Shown: piece by piece, positions 7,846 to 15,886 of the stretch
Numbering within the stretch: the stretch's first letter is position 1
How the letters are laid out: each line of letters opens with the position of its first letter
Source: 73-13 sp035556075
GTDB taxonomy: Bacteria; Actinomycetota; Actinomycetes; Actinomycetales; Microbacteriaceae
Assembly: GCA_035556075.1 (NCBI GenBank)
Contig: DATMFQ010000017.1
Coordinates: forward strand, 1-63,673
Direction of reading: 5' to 3'
DNA length: 63,673 nt
Program-made: the position numbers and the translations under genes
The notes under the pieces: generated by a model
What the model was told of the DNA's origin: nothing
What the model saw: the letters and a program-made list of their open reading frames with translations, nothing else
The model's database searches: none

Positions 7846-8667
7846 GTGCTCATTCTCGCGGCGACCCCAATCGGCAACCTCGGCGATGCGACGGGACGGC
7901 TGCGCGAGGCGCTGCGCACCGCGGCGGTCATCGCCAGTGAGGACACCCGAATGACGCGGCACCTCATGCGCGCGCTCGGCATTGACGCGCAGCCGAGGTT
8001 CATCGCGCTGCACGATCACAACGAGCGGGAGCGGGCCGCCGAGCTCATCGAGTTCGCCCGGGACCGCGACGTCCTGCTCGTCAGCGATGCGGGGATGCCG
8101 ACCGTGAGCGACCCTGGGTTCGCGCTCGTGCGGGCCGCCGCGGAGGCCGGTGTCGCGGTCACGGTGCTTCCCGGGGCGAGCGCGGTGCTGACGGCGCTCG
8201 CGCTGTCCGGGCTGCCGACCGACCGGTTCGCGTTCGAGGGCTTCCTGCCACGCAAGGATGGCGAACGGCGGGCACTGCTCGAGGAGCTGGCGACGGAGCG
8301 TCGCACGCTCGTCTTCTTCGAGTCACCGCATCGACTTGCCGACTCGCTGGCGGAGCTGGCCACCGCATTCGGCCCGGAGCGACTCGCGGCAGTGGCACGG
8401 GAGCTGACGAAACTGCATGAGGAGGTCGTGCGGGACACTCTCGCCGCGCTCGCGGAGCGGTTTGCGGACGGCACCCGGGGGGAGATCGCGATCGTCGTCG
8501 CGGGCGCGCCGATGACCACCGCGGATCCGGAGCGGGCGCTGACCGAGGTGCTCGCCCGCGTGGCGGCGGGGGAGTCGCTCAAGGATGCCGCCGCCGACGT
8601 CGCCGCGGCCACGGGGCTGTCGCGGAAGGCCCTGTACGACGCGGCCCTCCGGGCTCGGCCGGCGTGA
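7846..8667 (+). CDS. rsmI: 16S rRNA (cytidine-1402 2'-O)-methyltransferase
   Basis: 273 residues, typical for RsmI, an SAM-dependent tetrapyrrole-methylase-fold enzyme acting on the ribosomal P site. Signature segments: LAATPIGNLGD at the N-terminus, SEDTRMTRHLMRALG, VSDAGMPTVSDPGFALV, and VLPGASAVLTALALSGLPTDRF, which together build the SAM pocket. The C-terminal quarter (LTEVLARVAAGESLKDAAADVA) is the small helical tail of the family. The start is GTG at 7846, nearly at the pmt promoter. It begins a group of translation-related genes (metG, rsmA). Confidence 0.95.
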   Translation: MLILAATPIGNLGDATGRLREALRTAAVIASEDTRMTRHLMRALGIDAQPRFIALHDHNERERAAELIEFARDRDVLLVSDAGMPTVSDPGFALVRAAAEAGVAVTVLPGASAVLTALALSGLPTDRFAFEGFLPRKDGERRALLEELATERRTLVFFESPHRLADSLAELATAFGPERLAAVARELTKLHEEVVRDTLAALAERFADGTRGEIAIVVAGAPMTTADPERALTEVLARVAAGESLKDAAADVAAATGLSRKALYDAALRARPA

Positions 8668-8687
8668 TCCGGTGAAACCGAACCGAA

Positions 8688-8693
8688 TAGAAT
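8688..8693 (+). promoter_or_regulatory. -10 box of metG
   Basis: TAGAAT followed by six bases (cggggg) and the metG ATG at 8700. It lies in the 32-base gap after rsmI. Confidence 0.5.
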
Positions 8694-8699
8694 CGGGGG

Positions 8700-10289
8700 A
8701 TGCCCGCGGCGAACACGTACTTCCAGACGACGCCGATCTTCTATGTCAATGACGTGCCCCACATCGGGCACGCCTACACGGAGGTCGCCGCGGACGTGCT
8801 CGCGCGCTGGCACCGGCAGCGCGGCGAGGACGTCTGGCTGCTGACCGGCACCGACGAGCATGGCCAGAAGATCCAGCGGACCGCGGCGGCCAACGGTGCG
8901 ACACCGCGGGCCTGGGCGGATCGACTCGTCGAGGAGGCGTGGAAGCCGCTGCTGACGACCCTGAACATCGCCAACGATGACTTCATCCGCACGACCGACC
9001 AGCGCCACGTCGAGGCGGTCGGCAAATTCCTGCAGCACCTCTACGACCTCGGCCACATCTACGCGGGCGAGTTCGAGGGCTACTACTGCGTCGGCTGCGA
9101 GGAGTACAAGCGGGTCGGCGACCTCGACAGCCCGGAGAGCGGCGAGTTCATCGGGCGACTGCTGTGCCCCATTCATGGCCGCCCGGTCGAGGTGCTCAAG
9201 GAGCAGAACTACTTCTTCCGGATGAGCGCCTTCCAGCAGCAACTGCTCGACCTGTACGAATCGCGCCCGGACTTCGTGCAGCCGGCGAGCGTGCGCAATG
9301 AGATCGTGCAGTTCGTCCGTCACGGGCTCGAGGACCTGTCGATCTCGCGCAGCTCCTTCGACTGGGGCATCCGAGTGCCCTGGGACGAGTCGCATGTCGT
9401 CTATGTGTGGTTTGACGCGCTCCTCAACTACATCTCGGCGATCGGCTACGGCATCGACACCGACGAGGCGCGGGCCGAGTTCGCGCGGCGCTGGCCGGCC
9501 GTCCACCTCGTCGGCAAGGACATCGCACGATTCCATGCGGTCATCTGGCCGGCCATGCTGCTCGCGGCGGGGCTCGAGGTGCCGCGGACCGTCTTCGGCC
9601 ACGGCTGGCTGCTCGTCGGCGGCGAGAAGATGTCGAAGTCGAAGCTGACGGGTATCGCGCCCTCGCAGATCACCGACGTCTTCGGTTCGGACGCCTTCCG
9701 CTACTACTTCCTCTCGGCGATCGCCTTCGGGCAGGACGGGTCGTTCTCGTGGGAGGACCTGAGCGCGCGCTATCAGGCCGAGCTCGCGAATGGGCTCGGC
9801 AACCTCGCCTCGCGAGTCATCGCGATGGTCGGGAAGTACTTCGACGGGGTCGTGCCGCCGCTTGGCGAGCCGGAGCGCGGCGACGAGTTCATCCTCGACG
9901 GTGCCCGGCAGGCGACCGTCGACGCGAACGCCGCGATCGACCGCTTCGAGATCGATGACGCGATCGATGCGACGAAGCGGCTCGTCGTCGCCCTCAACGG
10001 CTACATCACGGACGAAGCGCCCTGGGTGCTCGCGAAGGACCCGGCGCAGCGCGAGCGCCTCGGGACTGTCCTCGCGGTCGCGGTGCACGGTCTGGGGACG
10101 CTGGCCATTCTGCTCGCCCCCGTGATCCCGCAGGCGGCCGCCCGGCTGTGGACTGCGCTCGGCGGCGAGGGGGAGGTCGCCGACCAGGACATCACGACTG
10201 CGTCCACCTGGGTCGGCACCGGCACCACGACGCTCCTGGACCCGCCGCTCTTCCCGCGGGTGGAGTCGCTCGAGCAGGCGGATGGCTAA
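8700..10289 (+). CDS. metG: Methionyl-tRNA synthetase
   Basis: 529 residues, class I aminoacyl-tRNA synthetase charging tRNA-Met. The HIGH motif is at residues 21-24 and KMSKS at 310-314, with the KDIARFHAVIWPAMLLA and GHGWLLVGGEKMSKSK segments typical of MetRS. The connective insertion has CVGC and CPIH, a probable zinc knuckle. The protein ends soon after the anticodon-binding helical domain, so it lacks the C-terminal EMAP-like dimerisation domain seen in E. coli MetG. The last eight bases overlap tatD. Confidence 0.97.
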   Translation: MPAANTYFQTTPIFYVNDVPHIGHAYTEVAADVLARWHRQRGEDVWLLTGTDEHGQKIQRTAAANGATPRAWADRLVEEAWKPLLTTLNIANDDFIRTTDQRHVEAVGKFLQHLYDLGHIYAGEFEGYYCVGCEEYKRVGDLDSPESGEFIGRLLCPIHGRPVEVLKEQNYFFRMSAFQQQLLDLYESRPDFVQPASVRNEIVQFVRHGLEDLSISRSSFDWGIRVPWDESHVVYVWFDALLNYISAIGYGIDTDEARAEFARRWPAVHLVGKDIARFHAVIWPAMLLAAGLEVPRTVFGHGWLLVGGEKMSKSKLTGIAPSQITDVFGSDAFRYYFLSAIAFGQDGSFSWEDLSARYQAELANGLGNLASRVIAMVGKYFDGVVPPLGEPERGDEFILDGARQATVDANAAIDRFEIDDAIDATKRLVVALNGYITDEAPWVLAKDPAQRERLGTVLAVAVHGLGTLAILLAPVIPQAAARLWTALGGEGEVADQDITTASTWVGTGTTTLLDPPLFPRVESLEQADG

Positions 10290-11157
10290 GTCCTCGGAGC
10301 GCCCGCCGCTCCCGGAGCCGCTCCCGTCCCCGGTCCACGACAACCACACCCACCTCAACTTCTCCGAGGACGAGCCGGTCTGGGACGCGGCGGCGGGTGA
10401 GAAACCGCCCGGCCTCGCCGAGGCGGTGGCCGAGCTTGATGCCGCCGAGTCGGTCGGTGTCGCCGGGGTCGTCCAAGTCGGGACGAATGTGACGGACTCC
10501 CGATGGGCGGTGGCCCTCGCCGAGCGCGACCCGCGCGTGCTCGCCGCCGTCGCCATCCACCCGAACGAGGCCCCGCGACTGGCCGCCCGTGGTGCGCTCG
10601 ACGACGCGCTCGCGGAGATCGACCGGCTGGCCATGCACCCGCGGGTCCGGGCGATCGGCGAGACGGGACTCGACTTCTTCCGCACCGAGGGGGAGGGCCT
10701 GGGGCCGCAGCGCGCGAGCTTCGCGGCCCACATCGAGATCGCGAAGCGCCACGATGTGACGCTGCAGATCCACGACCGGGATGCGCATGGCGCGATCCTC
10801 GACGTGCTCGAGGACGTCGGCGCGCCGGAGCGCACGGTGCTGCATTGTTTCAGCGGGGACGCGGACTTCGCCCGCCGTGCCGTCGAGGCGGGGTGCATGC
10901 TGTCGTTTGCGGGCACCGTGACCTTCAAGAACGCGCCAACGCTGCGCGCCGCGCTCGCGGTCACGCCGCTCGATCACCTCCTCGTCGAGACCGACGCGCC
11001 CTTCCTCACGCCGGAGCCGGTCCGGGGCCGCCGCAACTCCCCGTACCTCGTGCCACACACGCTCCGCCGGATCGCCGCCGAGCTCGACCTCGATCTCGCC
11101 GAGCTGGGCGCCCAGGTCCACGCGAACGCGATCCGCACCTACGGCAGCTGGGCGTAA
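10282..11157 (+). CDS. tatD: TatD-family metal-dependent deoxyribonuclease
   Basis: 291 residues, an amidohydrolase-like TIM barrel that binds two metals and hydrolyses 3' DNA ends in characterised members. Metal ligands appear in HDNHTHLNF near residue 20, IGETGLDFFRTEGEG, LQIHDRD, VLHCFSGD and VETDAPFLTPEPVRG. The family's usual QRR.F is replaced by PQRASFAAHIEIAKRHD. The ATG lies inside the last codons of metG (eight-base overlap), so it is translated from the same message. The metG-tatD-rsmA-ispE order is conserved in actinobacteria. Confidence 0.93.
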   Translation: MAKSSERPPLPEPLPSPVHDNHTHLNFSEDEPVWDAAAGEKPPGLAEAVAELDAAESVGVAGVVQVGTNVTDSRWAVALAERDPRVLAAVAIHPNEAPRLAARGALDDALAEIDRLAMHPRVRAIGETGLDFFRTEGEGLGPQRASFAAHIEIAKRHDVTLQIHDRDAHGAILDVLEDVGAPERTVLHCFSGDADFARRAVEAGCMLSFAGTVTFKNAPTLRAALAVTPLDHLLVETDAPFLTPEPVRGRRNSPYLVPHTLRRIAAELDLDLAELGAQVHANAIRTYGSWA

Positions 11158-11189
11158 GCCGGCCCCACGCCGCCGCCGCGCCCGCGCAC

Positions 11190-11195
11190 TACGCT
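11190..11195 (+). promoter_or_regulatory. -10 box of rsmA
   Basis: TACGCT, then six bases to the ATG at 11202. It gives rsmA its own leaderless start in addition to possible read-through from tatD. Confidence 0.45.
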
Positions 11196-11201
11196 CGCAC
11201 C

Positions 11202-12101
11202 ATGCCCACACTGCTCGGTCCCGCCCGCATCCGCGAGCTCGCCGCGCAGCTGGACCTGACCCCGACGAAGAAGCTCGGGCAGAACTTCGTGCACGACCCC
11301 AACACGGTGCGCCGGATCGTCGCGGCCGCGGACGTGACCCCGGGCGAGCACGTCGTCGAGATCGGGCCGGGACTCGGCAGCCTCACGCTTGGGCTGCTCG
11401 AGGCGGGGGCGAGCGTCGTCGCGATCGAGCTCGACGGGCGGCTCGCCGAGCTGCTCCCGGCCACTGCCGCCGCGCAAGGCTTCACCCTCGAGCGCGACCC
11501 CGTCTCGCCCGCCGTCCCCCCGCATTCACTCCGAATCCTCCATGCCGACGCTCTCACGGTCGACGCCCTCCCCCCGGCGCCGGACGGCCGCCCGCCGGTC
11601 GCCCTCGTCGCGAACCTCCCGTACAACGTCAGCGTGCCGGTGCTGCTCCACTTCCTCGAGCGGTTCCCGTCCCTGGCGCGCGCGCTCGTCATGGTGCAGG
11701 CCGAGGTCGGGCACCGGCTCGCCGCGGCGCCGGGCTCGAAAGTGTATGGCGCCCCGAGCGCGAAGGCCGCCTGGTATGCCGCGGTGCGGGTCGCCACCAC
11801 GGTGAGCCGCCAGGTCTTCTGGCCGGTGCCGAACGTCGACTCCGTCCTCGTCCGGCTCGATCGGCGCCCGCAGCCGGGTGACGAGGCGGAGCGGCTCGCG
11901 ACCTTCCGCCTCGTGGACGCCGCATTCGGCCAGCGCCGCAAGATGCTCCGCCAGTCCCTCCACGACGTGCTCGGCCCGGACGCGGCCACCGTGATGCAGG
12001 CGGCCGGTGTCGATCCGACGGCGCGGGGGGAGGCGCTGACCGTCACCGAGTTCCTCGCGATCGCGCGGGCGGCACGAATGCGGGGCGCGTCCGATCACTG
12101 A
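11202..12101 (+). CDS. rsmA: 16S rRNA dimethyladenosine transferase (A1518/A1519)
   Basis: 299 residues, the KsgA/RsmA enzyme that dimethylates two adenosines near the 3' end of 16S rRNA late in 30S assembly. Motifs: KKLGQNFVHD at about 24-32, the SAM loop VEIGPGLGSLT near 52-62, and the catalytic NLPYNVSVPVL at about 138-148. The region QVFWPVPNVDSVLVRL and the helical C-terminus RRKMLRQSLHDVLG are also typical. The frame is open far upstream (to 10503), but the ATG at 11202 matches the family start and is preceded at six bases by TACGCT. Confidence 0.96.
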   Translation: MPTLLGPARIRELAAQLDLTPTKKLGQNFVHDPNTVRRIVAAADVTPGEHVVEIGPGLGSLTLGLLEAGASVVAIELDGRLAELLPATAAAQGFTLERDPVSPAVPPHSLRILHADALTVDALPPAPDGRPPVALVANLPYNVSVPVLLHFLERFPSLARALVMVQAEVGHRLAAAPGSKVYGAPSAKAAWYAAVRVATTVSRQVFWPVPNVDSVLVRLDRRPQPGDEAERLATFRLVDAAFGQRRKMLRQSLHDVLGPDAATVMQAAGVDPTARGEALTVTEFLAIARAARMRGASDH

Positions 12102-12147
12102 CCCCGCCGGATGTGCGCGGCCGCACCGGCACCCCAGTCGCGGCGTC

Positions 12148-12153
12148 TAGGGT
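12148..12153 (+). promoter_or_regulatory. -10 box of ispE
   Basis: TAGGGT, then six bases (tagcgc) to the ATG at 12160. Confidence 0.45.
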
Positions 12154-12159
12154 TAGCGC

Positions 12160-13092
12160 ATGGTCGCGACGCCCGCCCCCGGCGCCGTGCACGCCCGCGC
12201 ACCCGGGAAGCTCAATCTCGCCCTACGGGTGGGACTCCTGCAGGACGACGGGTACCACGATGTCGCCATCGCCTACCAGGCGGTCTCGCTCTACGACGAC
12301 CTGTGGGCCTCCCACGCGCCCGGATTCTCGATCGAGGTCGACGGCAGCGTCGACCTGAGCCGGGTGCCCACCGACGGCAGCAACCTCGCGGTGCGGGCGG
12401 CCCGACTCCTCGCGGCTCGGACGGGGTATGAGGGCGGCGCGAGCCTGCGCGTGCACAAGCGCATCCCGGTGACGGGCGGCATGGGCGGTGGCTCGGCGGA
12501 CGCGGCCGCGGCGCTCGTCGCCTGCGATGCGCTCTGGGAGACCGGGGTGCACCGGGACGAGCTCCTCGAGCTTGCGGCGGAGCTCGGCAGCGACGTGCCC
12601 TTTGCGCTGCTCGGCGGGACAGCGATCGGTACGGGGCGTGGTGAGCGGCTGTCGCCGGCGCTCGCGACCGGCACCTTCGAATGGGTGCTCGTCGTCGCAG
12701 ACTTTGGCCTGTCGACCCCGGAGGTCTACGCGGGGCTCGACGAGCACCGGGAACGGCATCACCTCGATATCGCCCCGCCACGGTCCGCGCCGGAGGTCGA
12801 CATCGAGGTGCTGCAGGCGCTGCGCGCGGGTGACCCGGCCATGCTTGCCGCCGCCATGACGAACGACCTGCAGGCCGTCGCCCTGCGGCTCGCCCCCGAC
12901 CTCGCCGACATCCTCGAGCTCGGCGAGCGCAGCGGCGCATTCGCCGGCATCGTCTCCGGGTCGGGGCCGACCCTCGCATTCCTCGCCGCGGATGCCGACT
13001 CGGCGATCGCGCTGCAGGTGGTCCTCTCCGCTGCGGGGCACACCGTGCTGCGCGCCCACGGGCCGGTGCCGGGCGCGCGACTGGTGAACTGA
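12160..13092 (+). CDS. ispE: 4-(cytidine 5'-diphospho)-2-C-methyl-D-erythritol kinase
   Basis: 310 residues, a GHMP kinase that phosphorylates CDP-methylerythritol in the MEP route to isoprenoid precursors. It has the substrate-binding start ARAPGKLNLALRVG and the ATP-binding glycine-rich loop GGMGGGSADA at residues 106-115; SDVPFALLGGTAIGTGRG and GSGPTLAFLA complete the GHMP signature. It is the second gene of the rsmA-ispE pair common in bacteria. Its product ultimately feeds uppS near the right end of the window. Confidence 0.95.
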   Translation: MVATPAPGAVHARAPGKLNLALRVGLLQDDGYHDVAIAYQAVSLYDDLWASHAPGFSIEVDGSVDLSRVPTDGSNLAVRAARLLAARTGYEGGASLRVHKRIPVTGGMGGGSADAAAALVACDALWETGVHRDELLELAAELGSDVPFALLGGTAIGTGRGERLSPALATGTFEWVLVVADFGLSTPEVYAGLDEHRERHHLDIAPPRSAPEVDIEVLQALRAGDPAMLAAAMTNDLQAVALRLAPDLADILELGERSGAFAGIVSGSGPTLAFLAADADSAIALQVVLSAAGHTVLRAHGPVPGARLVN

Positions 13093-13106
13093 GCGGGCAC
13101 CCGCGC

Positions 13107-13136
13107 TTGTACGAATGCGGGGAGCGGGGGTAGTTT
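13107..13136 (+). promoter_or_regulatory. Promoter of the LPATG surface-protein gene
   Basis: TTGTAC (13107-13112) and TAGTTT (13131-13136) are separated by 18 bases, one of the few places in the window with a recognisable -35/-10 pair. It is followed by a leader of about 60 bases and a GAAGGA Shine-Dalgarno sequence. The spacer contains a GAATGC hexamer. Confidence 0.55.
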
Positions 13137-13205
13137 GCTTGAGTAGACACGGCCGGGGGCCCGCGTCATCTCTGTGCCCGACGCCCCACAGAAGGAAGCC
13201 ACGAC

Positions 13206-14258
13206 ATGGGGATCAACCCTCGCAAGCTCATCGCGGCCGGAGCCACTGCGCTCCTGGTCGGCGCGTCCACCATACTCATTGCAGCTCCGGCCTCGGCGGC
13301 GGACAACTACGTCGATGACTCGCAGCTGACCGCGCCCGAGACGAACCCCTACCCGGCAGGCTGGTTCCAGGGGAACGTCGCGACACCGGGTGGCGCCTAT
13401 GTGTCGGGCCTCTCCGGCCTTGAGGTGACCGGAGCGATCCAGGTGCTCAACGGCATCGAAGGCACGTGGCCCGCTGGCACCGGTCTCGACCCGTCCGCTC
13501 CGGGGTTTGCCGACCCCGGCATCACCCTCGCCAGCGGCGCCGCCTCGTTCCAGATTCCGGTGTTCACCACACCGAGCACTGGCCCTGGCGCTCCGGGATA
13601 CACGACGCTCTACGCCGACGCCGCTGGCATTGCCAGCGACACCTGGTACACCAGCTGGGCCATCGGTGGCGGTGCCGGTGCAGGCGGCTATGACGCGGGT
13701 GACTCCGCACCCCTGGCCGACCTCGTCGCCGTGATGGACCCCGACTACCAGGTCCTCGCGTTCGGCTTCAACGTCGTGGACGGCGACTCCGCCACGGTGA
13801 TCTCGCTCGAGTGGGCCGGGGACACGTACTGGTTCCTCCCGGCCGCTCCGACGGCGACGGTGAGCCCGACTTCGCTGACGGTGTCGGAGTTCGCGACCTC
13901 GGGTGTCACGGCGACCTTCACCGGGTTTGTCCCGAATGAGGATGTCGACATCAGCTTTGCGAGCTCGAGCAGTGGCGGACTCATCGCGACCGTCCCGGCC
14001 GACGCCAGCGGTGTGGTCACGGTGGCGGTGCCAAGCACGTTGACCGTCGCGGCGGGTGAGACCTACACCGTCGCAGCAGAAGGGCTCACGTCCCTCGTCT
14101 ACACGAGCACGACCTTCACGGTCACCGCGGACGCAGCGGCACTCCCCGCGACGGGGGCTGACACGGCTGGACCGCTGGCGCTCGGTGGCACGCTGCTCGT
14201 CGCGGGCCTCGCATTCGTGCTCGCCATGCAGTTGCGCCGGAAGCGCGCGGCCGCATAG
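13206..14258 (+). CDS. Secreted cell-wall-anchored protein with LPATG sorting signal
   Basis: 350 residues. A Sec signal peptide covers about residues 1-31 (RK near the start, hydrophobic core, APASA cleavage site). The mature part is acidic, rich in Gly, Ala, Thr and Ser, with few charged residues and no Cys, and has an Ig-like beta-sandwich segment from about residue 217 (TATVSPTSLTVSEF onward). The C-terminus is a full sortase signal: LPATG at 313-317, a hydrophobic helix, and the basic tail RRKRAAA. The function is unknown; its Thr/Ser-rich repeats make it a plausible substrate for the Pmt mannosyltransferase encoded 5 kb upstream. It is transcribed alone between ispE and a strong terminator. 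Confidence 0.85.
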   Translation: MGINPRKLIAAGATALLVGASTILIAAPASAADNYVDDSQLTAPETNPYPAGWFQGNVATPGGAYVSGLSGLEVTGAIQVLNGIEGTWPAGTGLDPSAPGFADPGITLASGAASFQIPVFTTPSTGPGAPGYTTLYADAAGIASDTWYTSWAIGGGAGAGGYDAGDSAPLADLVAVMDPDYQVLAFGFNVVDGDSATVISLEWAGDTYWFLPAAPTATVSPTSLTVSEFATSGVTATFTGFVPNEDVDISFASSSSGGLIATVPADASGVVTVAVPSTLTVAAGETYTVAAEGLTSLVYTSTTFTVTADAAALPATGADTAGPLALGGTLLVAGLAFVLAMQLRRKRAAA

Positions 14259-14274
14259 CCCGGATCTCAACGCA

Positions 14275-14308
14275 CTGCGGCGCATCGTCAATTGGCGATG
14301 CGCCGCAG
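14275..14308. terminator. Hairpin terminator shared by the surface-protein gene and tRNA-Gln
   Basis: A perfect 13-bp inverted repeat (arms 14275-14287 and 14296-14308) around an eight-base loop. It lies 17 bases after the stop codon of the surface-protein gene on one strand and 15 bases after the tRNA 3' end on the other. Confidence 0.75.
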
Positions 14309-14322
14309 TCGTCTCGCCGCGG

Positions 14323-14394
14323 CTCCGCCCCCAGGGCTCGAACCTGGACCTCACAGCTCCAAAGGCTGTCGTGCTGCCATTACACCAAGGCGGA
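14323..14394 (-). tRNA. tRNA-Gln (anticodon UUG)
   Basis: 72 bases on the reverse strand. Acceptor TCCGCCT pairs with GGGCGGA; the D-arm has the AATGGC loop; the anticodon stem ACAGC/GCTGT holds loop CTTTGGA with anticodon TTG; the T-arm is CCAGG-TTCGAGC-CCTGG; the discriminator base is G. CCA is not encoded. It is divergent from glmU and shares a terminator with the preceding gene. Confidence 0.95.
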
Positions 14395-14476
14395 ACGCCC
14401 AGACCGAGCACACGCATTCCTGCCTGCTGCCGCCGGGTCGCCGGACAATTCTCGCAGACCCGGCAGAATGATTCGC

Positions 14477-15886
14477 ATGAGCGCACGCCGACTCGCCGTC
14501 ATCGTCCTCGCCGCAGGCCAAGGCACGCGGATGAAGTCCGCGACGCCGAAGGTGCTCCACACAATCTCCGGTCGCAGCCTCATCGGGCACGTCCTCCACA
14601 CCGCCCGGGACCTCGCCCCCGAGCACACGATCCTCGTGGTGCGGCACGAGCGGGACCGGGTCGCCGCCGCGGTCGAGGACCTCGTGCCGGGTCTCCGCCT
14701 CGTCGACCAGGACGAGGTGCCCGGTACCGGTCGCGCCGTCGAGCTCGCGCTCGCGGCGGTCCCGGGCGACTTTGATGGTGATGTCGTGGTGCTCTCCGGC
14801 GATGTCCCGCTGGTGGACGCGGCCACGATCCAGGAACTCCTCGATGATCACCGGCGCGCCGACCACGCGGCCTCACTGCTCACCGCGCGGCTCGCTGACC
14901 CGAGCGGGTACGGTCGGGTGCTGCGCTCGGGCGACGGCTCCGGCGTCGACCGCATCGTCGAGCAGGCGGACGCGACCGCGGAGGAGGCGGCGGTCGACGA
15001 GGTCAACTCCGGGACGTACGCGTTCCGCGTCGGGGCGCTGCGTGCCGCGCTGGCGCGCGTCGGGACGACGAATGCGCAGGGCGAGAAATACCTCACCGAC
15101 GTCATCGGCATCCTCCGCCGCGACGGCGCCCGCATCCTCGCGCACGAGCACCGCGACACGACGGTCCTCCTCGGCGTCAACGACCGGAGCCAGCTCGCGG
15201 AGGCGGAGCGGATCATGAATGCGCGAATCGTCCGCGCGCATCAGCTCGCCGGGGTGACGGTGCGCGACCCGGCGACGACGTGGATCGACGTCGAGGTGAC
15301 GATCGGCCAGGACACCGAGATCCTGCCGGACACGCAGCTGCGCGGCGCGACGACGATCGGGGCGGGCGCCGTGATCGGCCCGGACACGACGATCACCGAC
15401 ACGGAGATCGGTGACGGCGCGAGAGTCTCGCGGACTGATGCGACGCTCGCGGTCATTGGCGCTGGCGCGACGGTGGGGCCCTTCGCCTATCTGCGGCCGG
15501 GCGCGGTACTCGGCGAAGGCGGCAAGATCGGCACCTATGTCGAGGTGAAGAACTCGACGATCGGTGTGGGCTCGAAGGTGCCGCACCTCTCGTACATCGG
15601 CGACGCCGAGATCGGCGAGGGCACCAACATCGGGGCCGGTGCCATCACCGCCAACTACGACGGCAAGCACAAGCACCGCACCCGGATCGGCGATCGGGTC
15701 CACACGGGCGTGCACAACGCATTCGTCGCCCCGGTCGAAGTCGGCGACGACGCGACCGTCGGCGCGGGGGCCGTCATCCGGCGAGACGTCCCGCCGGGTG
15801 CGCTCGCCATCACGGCGGCCTCGCAGAAGAACATCGCGGACTGGGTGCCGCCGTACCAGCGAGCCGGGGGCGCCGGGGATGCATAA
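14477..15886 (+). CDS. glmU: Bifunctional UDP-N-acetylglucosamine pyrophosphorylase / glucosamine-1-phosphate N-acetyltransferase
   Basis: 469 residues. It makes UDP-GlcNAc for peptidoglycan in the cytosol. The N-terminal Rossmann-like uridyltransferase has the loop LAAGQGTRMKSATPKVLH and VVLSGDVPLV; the C-terminal half is a left-handed parallel beta-helix of hexapeptide repeats (TTIGAGAVIGPDTTI, ATVGPFAYLRPG, IGAGAITANYDGKHKHRT) carrying acetyltransferase activity. An ATG at 14468 is in frame, but the CAGAAT box at 14464-14469 lies exactly seven bases before ATG 14477, so I favour the latter. It overlaps the next gene by eight bases. Confidence 0.96.
   Translation: MSARRLAVIVLAAGQGTRMKSATPKVLHTISGRSLIGHVLHTARDLAPEHTILVVRHERDRVAAAVEDLVPGLRLVDQDEVPGTGRAVELALAAVPGDFDGDVVVLSGDVPLVDAATIQELLDDHRRADHAASLLTARLADPSGYGRVLRSGDGSGVDRIVEQADATAEEAAVDEVNSGTYAFRVGALRAALARVGTTNAQGEKYLTDVIGILRRDGARILAHEHRDTTVLLGVNDRSQLAEAERIMNARIVRAHQLAGVTVRDPATTWIDVEVTIGQDTEILPDTQLRGATTIGAGAVIGPDTTITDTEIGDGARVSRTDATLAVIGAGATVGPFAYLRPGAVLGEGGKIGTYVEVKNSTIGVGSKVPHLSYIGDAEIGEGTNIGAGAITANYDGKHKHRTRIGDRVHTGVHNAFVAPVEVGDDATVGAGAVIRRDVPPGALAITAASQKNIADWVPPYQRAGGAGDA

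Noticed and set aside
8016..10964. A 982-codon open frame on the reverse strand over rsmI, metG and tatD
   Set aside because: It is antisense to three clear housekeeping genes and is Ser/Arg-rich low-complexity; a third-codon GC artefact.
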